Of a stretch of DNA of 64,000 nucleotides, positions 17,190-27,222 are shown one piece after another. Where the stretch lies: contig NZ_WTYB01000002.1 in the NCBI RefSeq assembly GCF_009828055.1, forward strand, positions 496,001 to 560,000, in the 5' to 3' direction. Each line of letters opens with the position of its first letter. The first letter of the stretch is position 1. The translations under genes and the position numbers were made by a program. The notes beneath the pieces were generated by a model that saw only the letters and a program-made list of their open reading frames with translations, searched no databases and was not told where the DNA came from. The stretch is from Erythrobacter ramosus. GTDB taxonomy: Bacteria; Pseudomonadota; Alphaproteobacteria; Sphingomonadales; Sphingomonadaceae.

Positions 17190-18154
17190 CCCGAATTGGC
17201 GAGCAACTGCGCCTTGGCAGCGTGATATTCGCGCTCGAACCGGGCGACCAGATCCTCGACCGTGCCGACTTCCTTGATCGGCCCGATGCCCTGGCCCGAA
17301 CCCCAGATGTCCTTCCACGCCTTGGCCTTGGTGTTGCCGCCGCTGCCGAAATTCATCTTGCTGGGATCGCTCACGGGCAGGTTGTCCGGGTCCATCCCCG
17401 CAGCCTCGATCGAGGAGCGCAGGTAGTTGCCGTGCACCCCGGTGAAGAGGTTGGTATAGACGATCCCTTCCGACGAGCCTTCAACGATGCCGTCCTTGTA
17501 CGCGGCATCGGCGTTGGCTTCCTTGGTCGCGATAAACGCGCTGCCCGCATAGGCGAAGTCGGCACGCAGGGCCTGCGCGGCGAGGATGGTAGCCCCATGC
17601 CCGACCGCACCCGACAGCGCGACCAACCCGTCAAACCATTCGCGGATTTCCTGCATCAGCGCGAAGGGCGACAGTGCCCCCGCGTGACCGCCCGCACCGG
17701 CCGCCACCGGGATCAGCCCGGTCGCACCCTTTTCGATCGCCTTGCGAGCGAAGCGGTTGTTGATCACGTCGTGCATTGTGACCCCACCCCAGTTGCGCAC
17801 GGCGGTGTAGATGTCTTCGCGCGCGCCGAGCGATGTAATCACCATCGGCACCTGCCACTTCTCGCAGGTCGCCATGTCGGCATCGACGCGGTCGTTGGTC
17901 TTGTGGACGATCTGGTTGACCGCATAGGGCGCCGCCGGACGCTCGGGATGGGCGCGGTTGTGGGCGGCCAGTTCCTCGGTGATCTGGTGGAGCCATTCGT
18001 CCAGCTGTGACTGCGGCCGCGCATTCAGCGCCGGGAAGCTGCCGATGATCCCCGCCTTGCACTGTGCGATCACCAGCTCAGGGCCGGAGACGATGAACAG
18101 CGGCGATCCGATCAGCGGCAGGCGCAGACGATCGAACGGGGCGGGAAGCGGCAT
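17150..18154 (-). CDS. Nitronate monooxygenase / 2-nitropropane dioxygenase family flavoprotein
   Basis: 334 residues forming an FMN-binding TIM barrel. The N-terminus has LRLPLIGSPLFIVSGPELV. Later regions include GVTMHDVINNRFARKA, LIPVAAGAGGHAGALSPFAL and GAVGHGATILAAQALRADFAY, which carries the conserved glycine-rich phosphate site and the histidine typical of the family. It probably oxidises nitronates such as propionate-3-nitronate, or is a related NAD(P)H-flavin oxidoreductase. It is monocistronic; the 347-base region upstream contains repeated GTTGACA motifs. Confidence 0.88.
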   Translation of the reverse strand: MPLPAPFDRLRLPLIGSPLFIVSGPELVIAQCKAGIIGSFPALNARPQSQLDEWLHQITEELAAHNRAHPERPAAPYAVNQIVHKTNDRVDADMATCEKWQVPMVITSLGAREDIYTAVRNWGGVTMHDVINNRFARKAIEKGATGLIPVAAGAGGHAGALSPFALMQEIREWFDGLVALSGAVGHGATILAAQALRADFAYAGSAFIATKEANADAAYKDGIVEGSSEGIVYTNLFTGVHGNYLRSSIEAAGMDPDNLPVSDPSKMNFGSGGNTKAKAWKDIWGSGQGIGPIKEVGTVEDLVARFEREYHAAKAQLLANSGYASWGAMAEAAE

Positions 18155-18279
18155 CGGTTTCTCCTTAAAACTGTATTCTCAACCCGTTCTCTAGCGCCGG
18201 TTTTGACGCTGCCAACCCTCTTTTCGGGAGGAGCTACGCCGGTGCTTGGCGGCGTCGGGTCAGCTCTAGCCTCACGGCG

Positions 18280-18369
18280 AAGTTGACAAAGTTGACAGCG
18301 TGTCAAGCGCCAGAATTCGGATATTTTGCATTGAAAACAGACAGATGGTTCTAAATATCGAAGTTGACA
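18280..18369. promoter_or_regulatory. Cluster of GTTGACA motifs in a gene-free stretch
   Basis: The region 18155-18501 has no credible gene. It contains AAGTTGACAAAGTTGACA (18280-18297), then TGTCAA in inverse orientation at 18301, and a third GTTGACA at 18363-18369. The spacing suggests an operator or a dispersed motif upstream of the nitronate monooxygenase gene. The rest of the stretch, including a run of seven G residues near 18383, shows nothing recognisable. Confidence 0.4.
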
Positions 18370-18501
18370 ATTCGCCGTTCCCCGGGGGGGAGGGGGTGGC
18401 ATCGACGGAGCGAACCGCAGGACGGGAAGAATAGGCCCGCACCGGCGCTGTAGGAAAGCCGCCGCTTTCCCTGCGCGGCCCGCGCGAGCCTTATCACTCC
18501 G

Positions 18502-19563
18502 TCAGCCGAGCAAATCCTCAATGCCGTAGAAGCGCGCCGCCGTGCCAGCGAACAGCGCCGCTTTCTCATCTGCGCTGGCGCTGCGGGTGAGGCGTTTGAA
18601 GGCGTTCCACAGCACCGCGTAATCCGCGCCCCAATAGTCGACCGGATAATTGCTCTCGAACATCGCGCGATCCGGCCCGAAGGCCTCAATGCAGGTTTCG
18701 ATATAGGGCCGCCACAGCGCGGCGAGATGCTCCGATCCGTGATCAGCAGCGGGGCCATCTTCGGGCAGGGCGCAAAACGCCATCGCAAGACCGCCGAGCT
18801 TCACCACCACATTCTCGCACTTGGCGAGTTCGTGGATATTGCGGCGCCATTCGTCAAAGCGTTCGTGCAGCTTGCCCTTGTAGGCAGAGACCCCCACCGG
18901 CGTGCCGCAATGATCGAGGCAGATCGGCTGATCAGGGAAGGCCCGCGCGAGGTCGATCACATCGGGTAGCTGGGGTTCAAGGACCCAGGCATCGAAGGTC
19001 ATCCCGCGCTTGCCCAATTCGGCGAAGCCTTGGCGGAAGGTGGCGTCCCTATACAGGCCTTCCGGATGGTGGAACGGCGGCCCGAGGACATTGGCGTCGG
19101 CATCCCAGGCCCCGGCGTGGCGGATTCCCTTGAACCGGCGCGGGGCCGCCGCGTGAAGCGCATCGAGCACTGCGCCAGCCTCGCTCCCCAGCATCAGGTT
19201 GGCGTGGCCGACAATCCCTGCGCAATAGCGCGAAGGCCCATAGAGGCCGCTGGCCGATTGCGCCGCGACGCCGTTCACGAACTCGACCTCGCCCACCGGC
19301 TTCAAGGCATCGCCATAGGCCCCGTTGTAGAACGCCCCGCACTCCATGAAGACCGTGCCGATGATGTTGTGGCCGGTGGTCAGATGGGCGTGAAGCTGGT
19401 CGAAGGTGTAATGCGCATTGTCGACCAGCGCGGCGACGAAGTGGTGATGTGGCTCGGGGAACATGCCCAGCATCGGCCGCAAATCCCACAGGTGATGATG
19501 CGGGTCGATGATCGGCAGATCGGGTTCGAGGATGTCCTCGGCGGTGTGGGTCGGGGTGTTCAA
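18502..19563 (-). CDS. Amidohydrolase family protein (2-pyrone-4,6-dicarboxylate lactonase-like)
   Basis: 353 residues of the amidohydrolase superfamily. The metal-binding HxH motif is in PIIDPHHHLWDL (about 18-29). Later conserved parts are GIRHAGAWD, PDQPICLDHCGTPVG, VVVKLGGLAM and the C-terminal FESNYPVD with the catalytic aspartate. It should be a metal-dependent hydrolase of lactones or related compounds; the actual substrate is not evident from the neighbours. A small gap separates it from the DUF2189 membrane protein gene on the same strand. Confidence 0.85.
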   Translation of the reverse strand: MNTPTHTAEDILEPDLPIIDPHHHLWDLRPMLGMFPEPHHHFVAALVDNAHYTFDQLHAHLTTGHNIIGTVFMECGAFYNGAYGDALKPVGEVEFVNGVAAQSASGLYGPSRYCAGIVGHANLMLGSEAGAVLDALHAAAPRRFKGIRHAGAWDADANVLGPPFHHPEGLYRDATFRQGFAELGKRGMTFDAWVLEPQLPDVIDLARAFPDQPICLDHCGTPVGVSAYKGKLHERFDEWRRNIHELAKCENVVVKLGGLAMAFCALPEDGPAADHGSEHLAALWRPYIETCIEAFGPDRAMFESNYPVDYWGADYAVLWNAFKRLTRSASADEKAALFAGTAARFYGIEDLLG

Positions 19564-19595
19564 GGCTCTCTCCGCTTGTTGTTATGTGAATGCCG

Positions 19596-20381
19596 TCAGC
19601 CCACCGCCCGCACATAGAGATGCCATGTCGCGTGGCCCAGCACCGGCAATGCCACGATCAGCCCGAGGAACCCCGGCAGCATTGCCACGAACAGCAGCGC
19701 GGCAATCACCGCCGCCCAGCCGAGCATCACCGCAAAATTTCGCCGCACCACGCCTAGGCTGGTGAAAATGGCGGTGAGGAAATCGACCTTGCGTTCCACC
19801 AACAGCGGTAGGCTGATCACAGTCATGGCGTAGAAGGCAAAGGCCATCAACCCGCCGACCGCGCTTCCCACCGCCAGCATGGCGAGGCCCGGCGGTGTGA
19901 GGAAGGCGGCGATCGGATCGTGCCCCATGCCGCTTTCGGCCATGAACACCGCGAAAATCGCATGGGCCACGATCATCCAGAAAGAGAAGGCGACGAACAC
20001 GATCACACCCATCGACAAGATCTGATCGTCATCATGCCCCTTCAACGCGCCCAGCACCGCGCGCCATGACAGGGCCTCTCCGGCAGCGCGGCGGCGGCTT
20101 GCTTCATACAGGCCCACAGCGACGAAGGGCGCCACGAGCGGGAAGCCTGCAATCGCCGGGATCAGCCAAGTGAGCTCACCGCCGGTGACCGTGAACCAAC
20201 CGATTGCGAGGCCAGCCAGCACATAGACCCCGCCGAAGAACAGGCCGAAGCGGGGCATGGCGAGAAAATCGCGCCAGCCGGCACCAAGCGCGGCGGTGAG
20301 GTCGCTCCACGCCAGGTCATCCGCAATCTGCGGCCCCATGGGCGCGGTCGGTACGGGGGGATTCTGCTCCCAACTGGTCAT
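19596..20381 (-). CDS. DUF2189 domain-containing membrane protein
   Basis: 261 residues and about six membrane helices, beginning LFFGGVYVLAGLAIGWFTV (about 51-70). The conserved DUF2189 start (DLAWSDLTAALGAGWRDF) precedes it. The helices LIPAIAGFPLVAPFVAVGLYEASRR and the Gly/Leu-rich C-terminus fit the family. The start at 20381 (MTSWEQ) is chosen over the upstream ATG because of an excellent ribosome-binding sequence, GGGAGGAGAGACAGGCA. Function unknown. Confidence 0.85.
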   Translation of the reverse strand: MTSWEQNPPVPTAPMGPQIADDLAWSDLTAALGAGWRDFLAMPRFGLFFGGVYVLAGLAIGWFTVTGGELTWLIPAIAGFPLVAPFVAVGLYEASRRRAAGEALSWRAVLGALKGHDDDQILSMGVIVFVAFSFWMIVAHAIFAVFMAESGMGHDPIAAFLTPPGLAMLAVGSAVGGLMAFAFYAMTVISLPLLVERKVDFLTAIFTSLGVVRRNFAVMLGWAAVIAALLFVAMLPGFLGLIVALPVLGHATWHLYVRAVG

Positions 20382-20446
20382 TGCCTGTCTCTCCTCCCTT
20401 GCCACCCAAGTTGCGCCGAAATCGGGCATGGCGCAAGCGCGGGCGA

Positions 20447-22135
20447 TCAGGCGGCGGGGGAAGCGACGGCGGCGTTGGCGGCGCTCAGCACCGCGCGCAC
20501 GCTGGCCGTGGCAATGTCCTCGTCGATCCCGCAGCCCCAGATTGTGCGCCCATCAGGGGCGCGGCATTCGAGATAGGCCGCCGCCCGCGCATCGGTGCCT
20601 GCGCCCAACGCGTGCTCGGTGTAATCGACCACCTCAAGCTCGACCCCGAAGGCTTCGCGCAAGGTGCCCATCACGCTGGAGATGAGGCCATTGCCGCGGC
20701 CCGAAACGCTTTGTTCGGCGCCTTCGACCGCGATGGTCCCGGCAAAGATGCGGGTGCCATCGGTTGCGCGGCTTTCCTCGTAGCGGACCAGCTGGAAGTG
20801 CTTGGGGTGGGTCTTGACGTGATAGGCCTTGCGGAAGGCATCCCAGATATCGGCGGCATTGAGCTCGCGGCCCAATTCGTCGGCCATGTGCTGCACATGG
20901 CGGCTGAAATCGGCCTGCATCTTCTTGGGCAGCTTGAGGCCCTGATCCTTCTCAAGCACCCAGGCGAACCCGCCCTTGCCGGACTGCGAATTGACCCGGA
21001 TGACGGCTTCGTAACTGCGCCCTAGGTCGGCGGGGTCAATCGGCAGATAGGGGACGCGCCATTGCTCGTCATTCTGCGTATCGCGGGCCTCGAAGCCCTT
21101 CTTGATCGCGTCCTGATGACTGCCGGAGAAGGCCGTATAGACCAGCTCCCCGCCATAGGGGTGGCGCTGGTGGACCGGGATGTCGTTGCAATATTCGACC
21201 GTCTCGATCACGCGGTCGATGTCCGAGAAATCGAGGCCGGGTTCGACGCCTTGCGTGTAGAGGTTGAGCGCCATGGTCACGAGGCAGCAATTGCCGGTGC
21301 GCTCGCCATTGCCGAACAGGCAGCCTTCGACGCGGTCGGCGCCTGCCATCAGCCCCAGCTCCGCCGCCGCGACGCCGGTGCCGCGATCATTGTGGGTGTG
21401 GAGCGAGAGGACCGCGCTTTCGCGGTTCGGCAGGTGGCGGCCGAAATACTCGATCTGGTCGGCGTAGATATTGGGCGTCGCCGCTTCGACCGTGGCGGGC
21501 AGGTTGAGGATGATCGGGTGGTCGGGCGTGGGCTGGAGCACCTCCATCACCGCGGCGCACACCTCGATGCTGAAATCGAGCTCGGCGGTGGAGAAGGTTT
21601 CCGGGCTGTACTGGAAGTGCCAGTCCGTGCCGGGATAGCGCGCCGCTTCATCACGCATCACCTTGGCGCCCGCGACGGCGATGGCTTTCACCTCGTCCTT
21701 CGACATACGAAACACGATGTCGCGCCATGCGGGGCTGACCGCGTTGTAGAGGTGGACGATGGCCGCGCGCGCGCCTTCAAGGCTGGCGAAGCTGGTGCGG
21801 ATCAGGTCTTCGCGGCTTTGCGTGAGCACCTGCACGATCACATCATCGGGAATCGCGTCGGACTTTACGAGACCGGAGATGAAGTCGAACTCGGTCGCGC
21901 CAGCGCTGGGGAAGCCGACCTCGATTTCCTTGACGCCGATTTCCAGCAGCAGGTCGAAAAAGCGGCGCTTCTTCACCGCGTCCATCGGGTCGATGATCGA
22001 TTGGTTGCCGTCGCGCAGGTCGGTCGAAAGCCAGCGCGGGGCCTTCTCGATCATGCGAGAAGGCCATTGGCGATCGGGCAGGTTGATCTGGCCGAACGGG
22101 CGATACTTGGCGGAAGGCTGCTTGAGCATGGGCAT
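20447..22135 (-). CDS. leuA: 2-isopropylmalate synthase (type 2 LeuA)
   Basis: 562 residues, the longer LeuA form. The catalytic barrel starts STDLRDGNQSIIDPMDAVKK with the metal-binding aspartate, followed by KEIEVGFPSAGATEFDF and LHTHNDRGTGVAAAELG with the metal histidines. The C-terminal LeuA regulatory domain (about 440-562) has AEQSVSGRGNGLISSVMGTL. It condenses acetyl-CoA with 2-oxoisovalerate, the first committed step of leucine synthesis, and is normally feedback-inhibited by leucine. It stands alone, about 4 kb from ilvC. Confidence 0.96.
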   Translation of the reverse strand: MPMLKQPSAKYRPFGQINLPDRQWPSRMIEKAPRWLSTDLRDGNQSIIDPMDAVKKRRFFDLLLEIGVKEIEVGFPSAGATEFDFISGLVKSDAIPDDVIVQVLTQSREDLIRTSFASLEGARAAIVHLYNAVSPAWRDIVFRMSKDEVKAIAVAGAKVMRDEAARYPGTDWHFQYSPETFSTAELDFSIEVCAAVMEVLQPTPDHPIILNLPATVEAATPNIYADQIEYFGRHLPNRESAVLSLHTHNDRGTGVAAAELGLMAGADRVEGCLFGNGERTGNCCLVTMALNLYTQGVEPGLDFSDIDRVIETVEYCNDIPVHQRHPYGGELVYTAFSGSHQDAIKKGFEARDTQNDEQWRVPYLPIDPADLGRSYEAVIRVNSQSGKGGFAWVLEKDQGLKLPKKMQADFSRHVQHMADELGRELNAADIWDAFRKAYHVKTHPKHFQLVRYEESRATDGTRIFAGTIAVEGAEQSVSGRGNGLISSVMGTLREAFGVELEVVDYTEHALGAGTDARAAAYLECRAPDGRTIWGCGIDEDIATASVRAVLSAANAAVASPAA

Positions 22136-22340
22136 GGTGGATGGCTCGTCGCGAAGGGGAATGGGAAGCTGCGGCAGGTTACCCTTGGGAGCGGTGCCGC
22201 GCTGATCTTCGCGCGCGGCCGCCTACGCCCAAGGGCGCATAAGTCGAAGCAGCGTAAGTCCATTCCGCGTCATGCGAGCTGTCTATGCCGATTATTGCGC
22301 GGGGTGCAAGCCGGGAATGGCGCTTGTTTCAACTGTGCGT

Positions 22341-22802
22341 TCAGCCACAGCGCGCATCGCGGATGATGTTCTGCGCATCGAGCATGATCGACAGACGCGG
22401 ATTGGTCGCATCGGGGTTGACCGTCCCAGCGCTGCCAAAGGCGACGAAGCGCAGATTGTCGGTGCGGCCGAGCATCTTGGCAATCTCGGCGCGAGTGGTC
22501 TGATCCGCGAGTTTGCCGATGAACGGCCCCATCAGCGGCGCGCCGCAGGTGCGCGAGGCCGGATCTGTGAGCGTCCCCTTGGCAAAGGGACCGGGCGCCG
22601 CGCCGGGAAGCGGGGCCGCGATTTGCGGCGTGGCTGTTGCCGCAGGCGCGGGCGTCGCTCCAGGTGTCGGCGTAGCCTCGCCAGCGCCGATCCGGGCGGC
22701 GAAGCTTTCGGCGTCATTGCCCGGCTGCTTGGGCTCGCTCCCGCAAGCGGTTAGGGCGAGGGCGGCGAGAGCAAGCGGCAGGGTGCGGGCTGCGGTGATC
22801 AT
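22341..22802 (-). CDS. Lipoprotein with peptidase-inhibitor I78-like domain
   Basis: 153 residues. A signal peptide ends in the lipobox LTAC (cysteine at about 20). A low-complexity Ala/Pro/Thr linker (about 40-75) leads to a C-terminal domain with two cysteines, CGAPLMGPFIGKLAD to IIRDARCG, and the pattern NPRLSIMLDAQ. This fits the I78 family of small peptidase inhibitors. It is probably anchored to a membrane facing the periplasm. It is monocistronic. The family call is by pattern only. Confidence 0.75.
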   Translation of the reverse strand: MITAARTLPLALAALALTACGSEPKQPGNDAESFAARIGAGEATPTPGATPAPAATATPQIAAPLPGAAPGPFAKGTLTDPASRTCGAPLMGPFIGKLADQTTRAEIAKMLGRTDNLRFVAFGSAGTVNPDATNPRLSIMLDAQNIIRDARCG

Positions 22803-22875
22803 GGGTATTGGTCCATTCCGTATAGTTTGCTCGCCAAAACGCCCTTAGCGTTACCGGATTATGACACGCGCTGCT

Positions 22876-24027
22876 CTAGCCGCGATGTCTAAGCCGGTCG
22901 GATGTGAGCTGGTCGATCCGCGTCACGCCCATTAGCCGCATCCCTCGCTCCAACTCGTCCTTGAGGATGCCCAGCGCCCGCTCGACCCCGTCTTGCCCCG
23001 CCGCCGCTAAGGCATAGAGATACAGCCGCCCGCCCGAAGCCGCCGTCGCGCCAGAACACAGCGCTTTCATCACATGGGTGCCGCGCCGGACACCGCCATC
23101 GCAGATGATCTCGATCTGCCCGCCGACCGCATCGACGATTTCAGGCAGTTGATCGAAGGGCGCGCGGCTGCCGTCCAGTTGGCGACCGCCGTGGTTTGAA
23201 ACCATGATCGCATCCGCGCCGATTGCGACCGCGCGGCGCGCGTCAGCAGCGCTCATCACACCCTTCAGGACGAAAGTGCCACCCCACTGCTCGCGGATGC
23301 GCGCGGCTGTGTCCCAGTCCATCGACGTATCGAGCATCGTGTTGAAATACTGCGCAATGCTCACCGCCTGCCCGCTGCCTTCAGTCACGTGGGTGTCGAG
23401 ATTGGGCAGCCGGAACTTCTCGCGCAGCACGTAATCGAGCGTCCAGCGCGGGCGGGTGGCATAGCTCCAGATGCTCGCAGGCGTGAAGCGCGGCGGAGTG
23501 GTGAACCCGCTCCGCAAACACCGCTCCCGCTTGCCCGAAACGATCGTGTCGACCGTCAGCGCCAGCGCATCGAACTTCGCGGCCTGACACCGCTCGATTA
23601 TATGCGTGTTCAACCCCTTGTCCTTGTGGACATAGAGCTGGAACAGCTTCGGCCCGCTGGTCAGCGCGGCGATTTCCTCGATTGAGCGGGTGGCGAGGCT
23701 CGAAATGCCGAACCACAGCCCGTATTTCTCCGCCGCCTTGGCCACCGCCCGCTCGCCCTGCCAGTGAAAGGCGCGTTGCACCGCCGTGGGTGAGAGCATC
23801 AGCGGCAGCGCCGACTTGCGGCCGAGGATGGTGCAGGAGGTGTCAATCTCGGCCACGCCAGCCAGCACATCGGGCACCAGATCGACCTCGTCAAAGGCGG
23901 CGGTGTTGCGTGCCTTGGTCAATTCGTCATCGGCTGCGCCGTCGATATAGTCGAACACGGGGAAGGGCAGGCGCGCCTTCGCCAGCACCCGGAAATCGTC
24001 GATATTGTGGCAATCGGAGAGGCGCAT
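22876..24027 (-). CDS. FMN-dependent alpha-hydroxy-acid oxidase/dehydrogenase (LldD-like)
   Basis: About 383 residues of the FMN-dependent alpha-hydroxy-acid dehydrogenase family. It begins with FPVFDYIDGAADDELT. Active-site elements include MLSPTAVQRAFHWQGE, the substrate-binding FQLYVHKDKGL, and the catalytic histidine in VSNHGGRQLDGS. The second phosphate-binding loop is IICDGGVRRGTHVMKAL. It probably oxidises L-lactate or another 2-hydroxy acid. The start at 24027 (MRLSDCHNIDDF) matches family N-termini better than the ATG 14 codons upstream. The YHS protein gene is divergent. Confidence 0.88.
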   Translation of the reverse strand: MRLSDCHNIDDFRVLAKARLPFPVFDYIDGAADDELTKARNTAAFDEVDLVPDVLAGVAEIDTSCTILGRKSALPLMLSPTAVQRAFHWQGERAVAKAAEKYGLWFGISSLATRSIEEIAALTSGPKLFQLYVHKDKGLNTHIIERCQAAKFDALALTVDTIVSGKRERCLRSGFTTPPRFTPASIWSYATRPRWTLDYVLREKFRLPNLDTHVTEGSGQAVSIAQYFNTMLDTSMDWDTAARIREQWGGTFVLKGVMSAADARRAVAIGADAIMVSNHGGRQLDGSRAPFDQLPEIVDAVGGQIEIICDGGVRRGTHVMKALCSGATAASGGRLYLYALAAAGQDGVERALGILKDELERGMRLMGVTRIDQLTSDRLRHRG

Positions 24028-24183
24028 CTGGCCACCGTCTTGAAACAGGCGCTCGGCCCTGTCGAACATTTTTGCGCAGGCCTGTCACGTTTCGCCCGAA
24101 GCTATCGAAAGATGGGCAGACGCCGCAGCGCTCATGATCGCCTCTCCCCATTGCGCAGCGGCTCAGGAGAAGGACAGCTTTCG

Positions 24184-24681
24184 ATGAAAATGAACCGCTT
24201 GCTTCTGGCAGTCGCTGCCGTGTTGGCCCCGCTCACTGTGCCCACTGCCGCGATGGCAGAGGGCGGCATCTATGTCGGTACTGAGGGCGCGAAGGTCGCG
24301 GTGGGCGGCTATGACACGGTGAGCTATTTTCGCGGCACGGGCGCGCCGGTGAAGGGCAATGCCCGCTACAAGCTGAAGTGGAAGGGCGCCGACTGGCACT
24401 TTTCGAGTGAAGCCAATGCTGCGGCGTTCAAGGCCAATCCGATTGCCTATGCCCCGCAATATGGCGGCCACTGCGCCTGGGCGATGGCGCAAGGCTATCT
24501 CGCGCCAGGTGATCCGACCGCCTTCGATATCGTCGGCGGCAAGCTCTACCTGAATTACGATCAGGACATTCGAGCAAAGTGGCGCAAGAACACCGCCGGG
24601 TTCATCGCCAAGGGTGGCCCCAACTGGGCAAAGACCCCGGCGGGCAAAACCTATAGCGGATCATCCTGGTTCGGGTTCTGA
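24184..24681 (+). CDS. Secreted YHS-domain protein
   Basis: 165 residues with a cleavable signal peptide (about 1-26, ending AAMA). The YHS-type domain covers about 38-110: VAVGGYDTVSYFRGTGAPVKG, the WHFSSEANAAAFKANP stretch and GGHCAWAMAQGY. This family is exported and its domain is suspected to bind metal. A good Shine-Dalgarno sequence (AGGAGAAGGA) precedes the ATG. It converges on the YceI gene, with a strong hairpin between them. Confidence 0.85.
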   Translation: MKMNRLLLAVAAVLAPLTVPTAAMAEGGIYVGTEGAKVAVGGYDTVSYFRGTGAPVKGNARYKLKWKGADWHFSSEANAAAFKANPIAYAPQYGGHCAWAMAQGYLAPGDPTAFDIVGGKLYLNYDQDIRAKWRKNTAGFIAKGGPNWAKTPAGKTYSGSSWFGF

Positions 24682-24696
24682 TCCGCACTACGAAGC

Positions 24697-24728
24697 GTGG
24701 CTGGCGGACCTTGCGACCCGCCAGCCAC
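24697..24728. terminator. Hairpin between convergent genes
   Basis: A perfect 11-bp inverted repeat (GTGGCTGGCGG with CCGCCAGCCAC) with a 10-base loop sits between the 3' ends of the YHS and YceI genes. It has no uridine run directly after it on either side, so it may be a weak bidirectional terminator or a 3'-end protecting structure. Confidence 0.5.
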
Positions 24729-24738
24729 TCAGGCGCTC

Positions 24739-25401
24739 TTACTGCTTTTCGAAGGCCGCGCTGATCGTGAGCGTCACGTCCTTGCCGACGAACGGCGCTG
24801 CGTAGTTCACGCCCCACTGGGTGCGGTCGATGGTAGTGCGGGCGTGGAAGCCGACGGTGTCCTTCTTGTTGAAGGGATTGGCACCCGCGCCGACGAATTC
24901 CGTAGTGAGGGTCACAGGCGCGCTCTTGCCGTTCATGGTGAGCGTGCCAGTTACGTCAGCGGTCATGGCGCCCGTCTTGACCACTTTGGTCGAAGTGAAG
25001 GTTGCCATCCCCGGGGTGGGGCCAAAGAAATCAGGCGCGCCGCCGTCCTTGCCGGGACGCAGGAGGTGATCCTTGAGGCCTGCACTGGCAACGCTGACTT
25101 CGGCGATTGGCACCATAACCTCGACCTTGGCGGCCTCGATATTGGCCGGGTCCATCGTCATCGTGCCGGTGATGTTGCCGAACAGGCCGAGATAGTCGTT
25201 GAAGCCGAAGTGGCTGACCTCCCAACCCACCAGCGTGTGACCCGCATCGAGCGCATAGGTCCCGGCGGTGACGCGCGCGGGGTCCTGCACGCCGGGCACC
25301 TGCGGCGCACCTTGCGCAAAGATCGTAGGCGCGGCGGCAATCCCGCCGGTAACGGCGGCAAGAGCAGCGGCAGTGGCGGCTGCGAAAGCATAACGGTTCA
25401 T
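24739..25401 (-). CDS. YceI family periplasmic protein
   Basis: About 219 residues. A signal peptide at the N-terminus (MNRYAFAAATAAALAAVTGG) precedes the YceI lipocalin-like beta barrel, with YALDAGHTLVGWEVSHFGF, DHLLRPGKDGGAPDFF and the closing DRTQWGVNYAAPFVGKD. YceI proteins bind isoprenoid-like lipids in the periplasm. The start was set at 25401 because the signal peptide begins there; earlier codons do not look like protein. It stands between the YHS and DUF4329 genes. Confidence 0.9.
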   Translation of the reverse strand: MNRYAFAAATAAALAAVTGGIAAAPTIFAQGAPQVPGVQDPARVTAGTYALDAGHTLVGWEVSHFGFNDYLGLFGNITGTMTMDPANIEAAKVEVMVPIAEVSVASAGLKDHLLRPGKDGGAPDFFGPTPGMATFTSTKVVKTGAMTADVTGTLTMNGKSAPVTLTTEFVGAGANPFNKKDTVGFHARTTIDRTQWGVNYAAPFVGKDVTLTISAAFEKQ

Positions 25402-25472
25402 CGAAAAGGTCTCCTTCTTCAAAAGGTCCCAATTCGCAGGAGCCATCACGGTTCCAGCCAATGCACGGCCGG

Positions 25473-26072
25473 TCAGCACTGCACGACAGGCCGACGATTC
25501 CGCGCGGTCAGTTGCGGTGACGAATAAGCAGGAGCGATTGGATCGCCGGGGCAAGAGCGATAGGCGGGGTCTTGTCGCAGGCAGCCTTCAGCGCAGACCA
25601 GCACAGCACGTTGCTGCTGCCAATTGACCCGCCACAGCCGGCCACCCGGGGTTGCGACATAGCCATCGATCTGGCTTTCAATATCGCCTTCCAGATCGAT
25701 CAGCGAAGGGACTTCGCTGTCGTAGTTTTCATCGAAGGCGCCATGCGTGTGGATGCTGGCGAGCGGGGCCATGCCCGGCTCGTCGAAATAGCGCAGGTCG
25801 CAGGTCGCTTCATCGCCAACACGGACTTCGGTGGCGTCGAGTTCGCCCGTGCTGGTTTCGAACACGATGGCGCAGAGTTCGACCTTCTCGGCGAAGGAAC
25901 GTGCCTGCATCGCGTTAAGCCGCTCGCGGGCGAAGGCCTGAACTTCGCTTTGCGCGACGGTGACGACGAAACCTTCCGGCCCTTTGACGTTGAACGCGGC
26001 ACGCACGACGATCACCACCCAGATGATGGCGATCGCCGTGTATACCAGCTTTGCGTTGCGGCCTTCAAACAT
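25473..26072 (-). CDS. Membrane-anchored DUF4329 protein, JAMM-like
   Basis: 199 residues. One N-terminal membrane helix (about 9-27) is followed by a soluble domain. The motif SIHTHGAFDENYD, then SEVPSLIDLEGD, is characteristic of DUF4329 and resembles the HxH...SxxD zinc site of JAB/JAMM peptidases, though the spacing between HxH and SxxD is longer than the usual ten residues. The end is GYVATPGGRLWRVN plus a cysteine-rich tail. Topology suggests a periplasmic domain. Function unknown; a role in protein or peptide processing is only an analogy. Confidence 0.75.
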   Translation of the reverse strand: MFEGRNAKLVYTAIAIIWVVIVVRAAFNVKGPEGFVVTVAQSEVQAFARERLNAMQARSFAEKVELCAIVFETSTGELDATEVRVGDEATCDLRYFDEPGMAPLASIHTHGAFDENYDSEVPSLIDLEGDIESQIDGYVATPGGRLWRVNWQQQRAVLVCAEGCLRQDPAYRSCPGDPIAPAYSSPQLTARNRRPVVQC

Positions 26073-26104
26073 CAGGCCGTTGCTTTGGCGTCAGTTCTTG
26101 GCCC

Positions 26105-27214
<1,110 letters not shown>

Positions 27215-27222
27215 TCAAAAAA

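Noticed and set aside
22136..22340. Space upstream of leuA considered for a leucine leader or riboswitch
   Set aside because: No leader peptide with leucine codons and no recognised riboswitch core was found.
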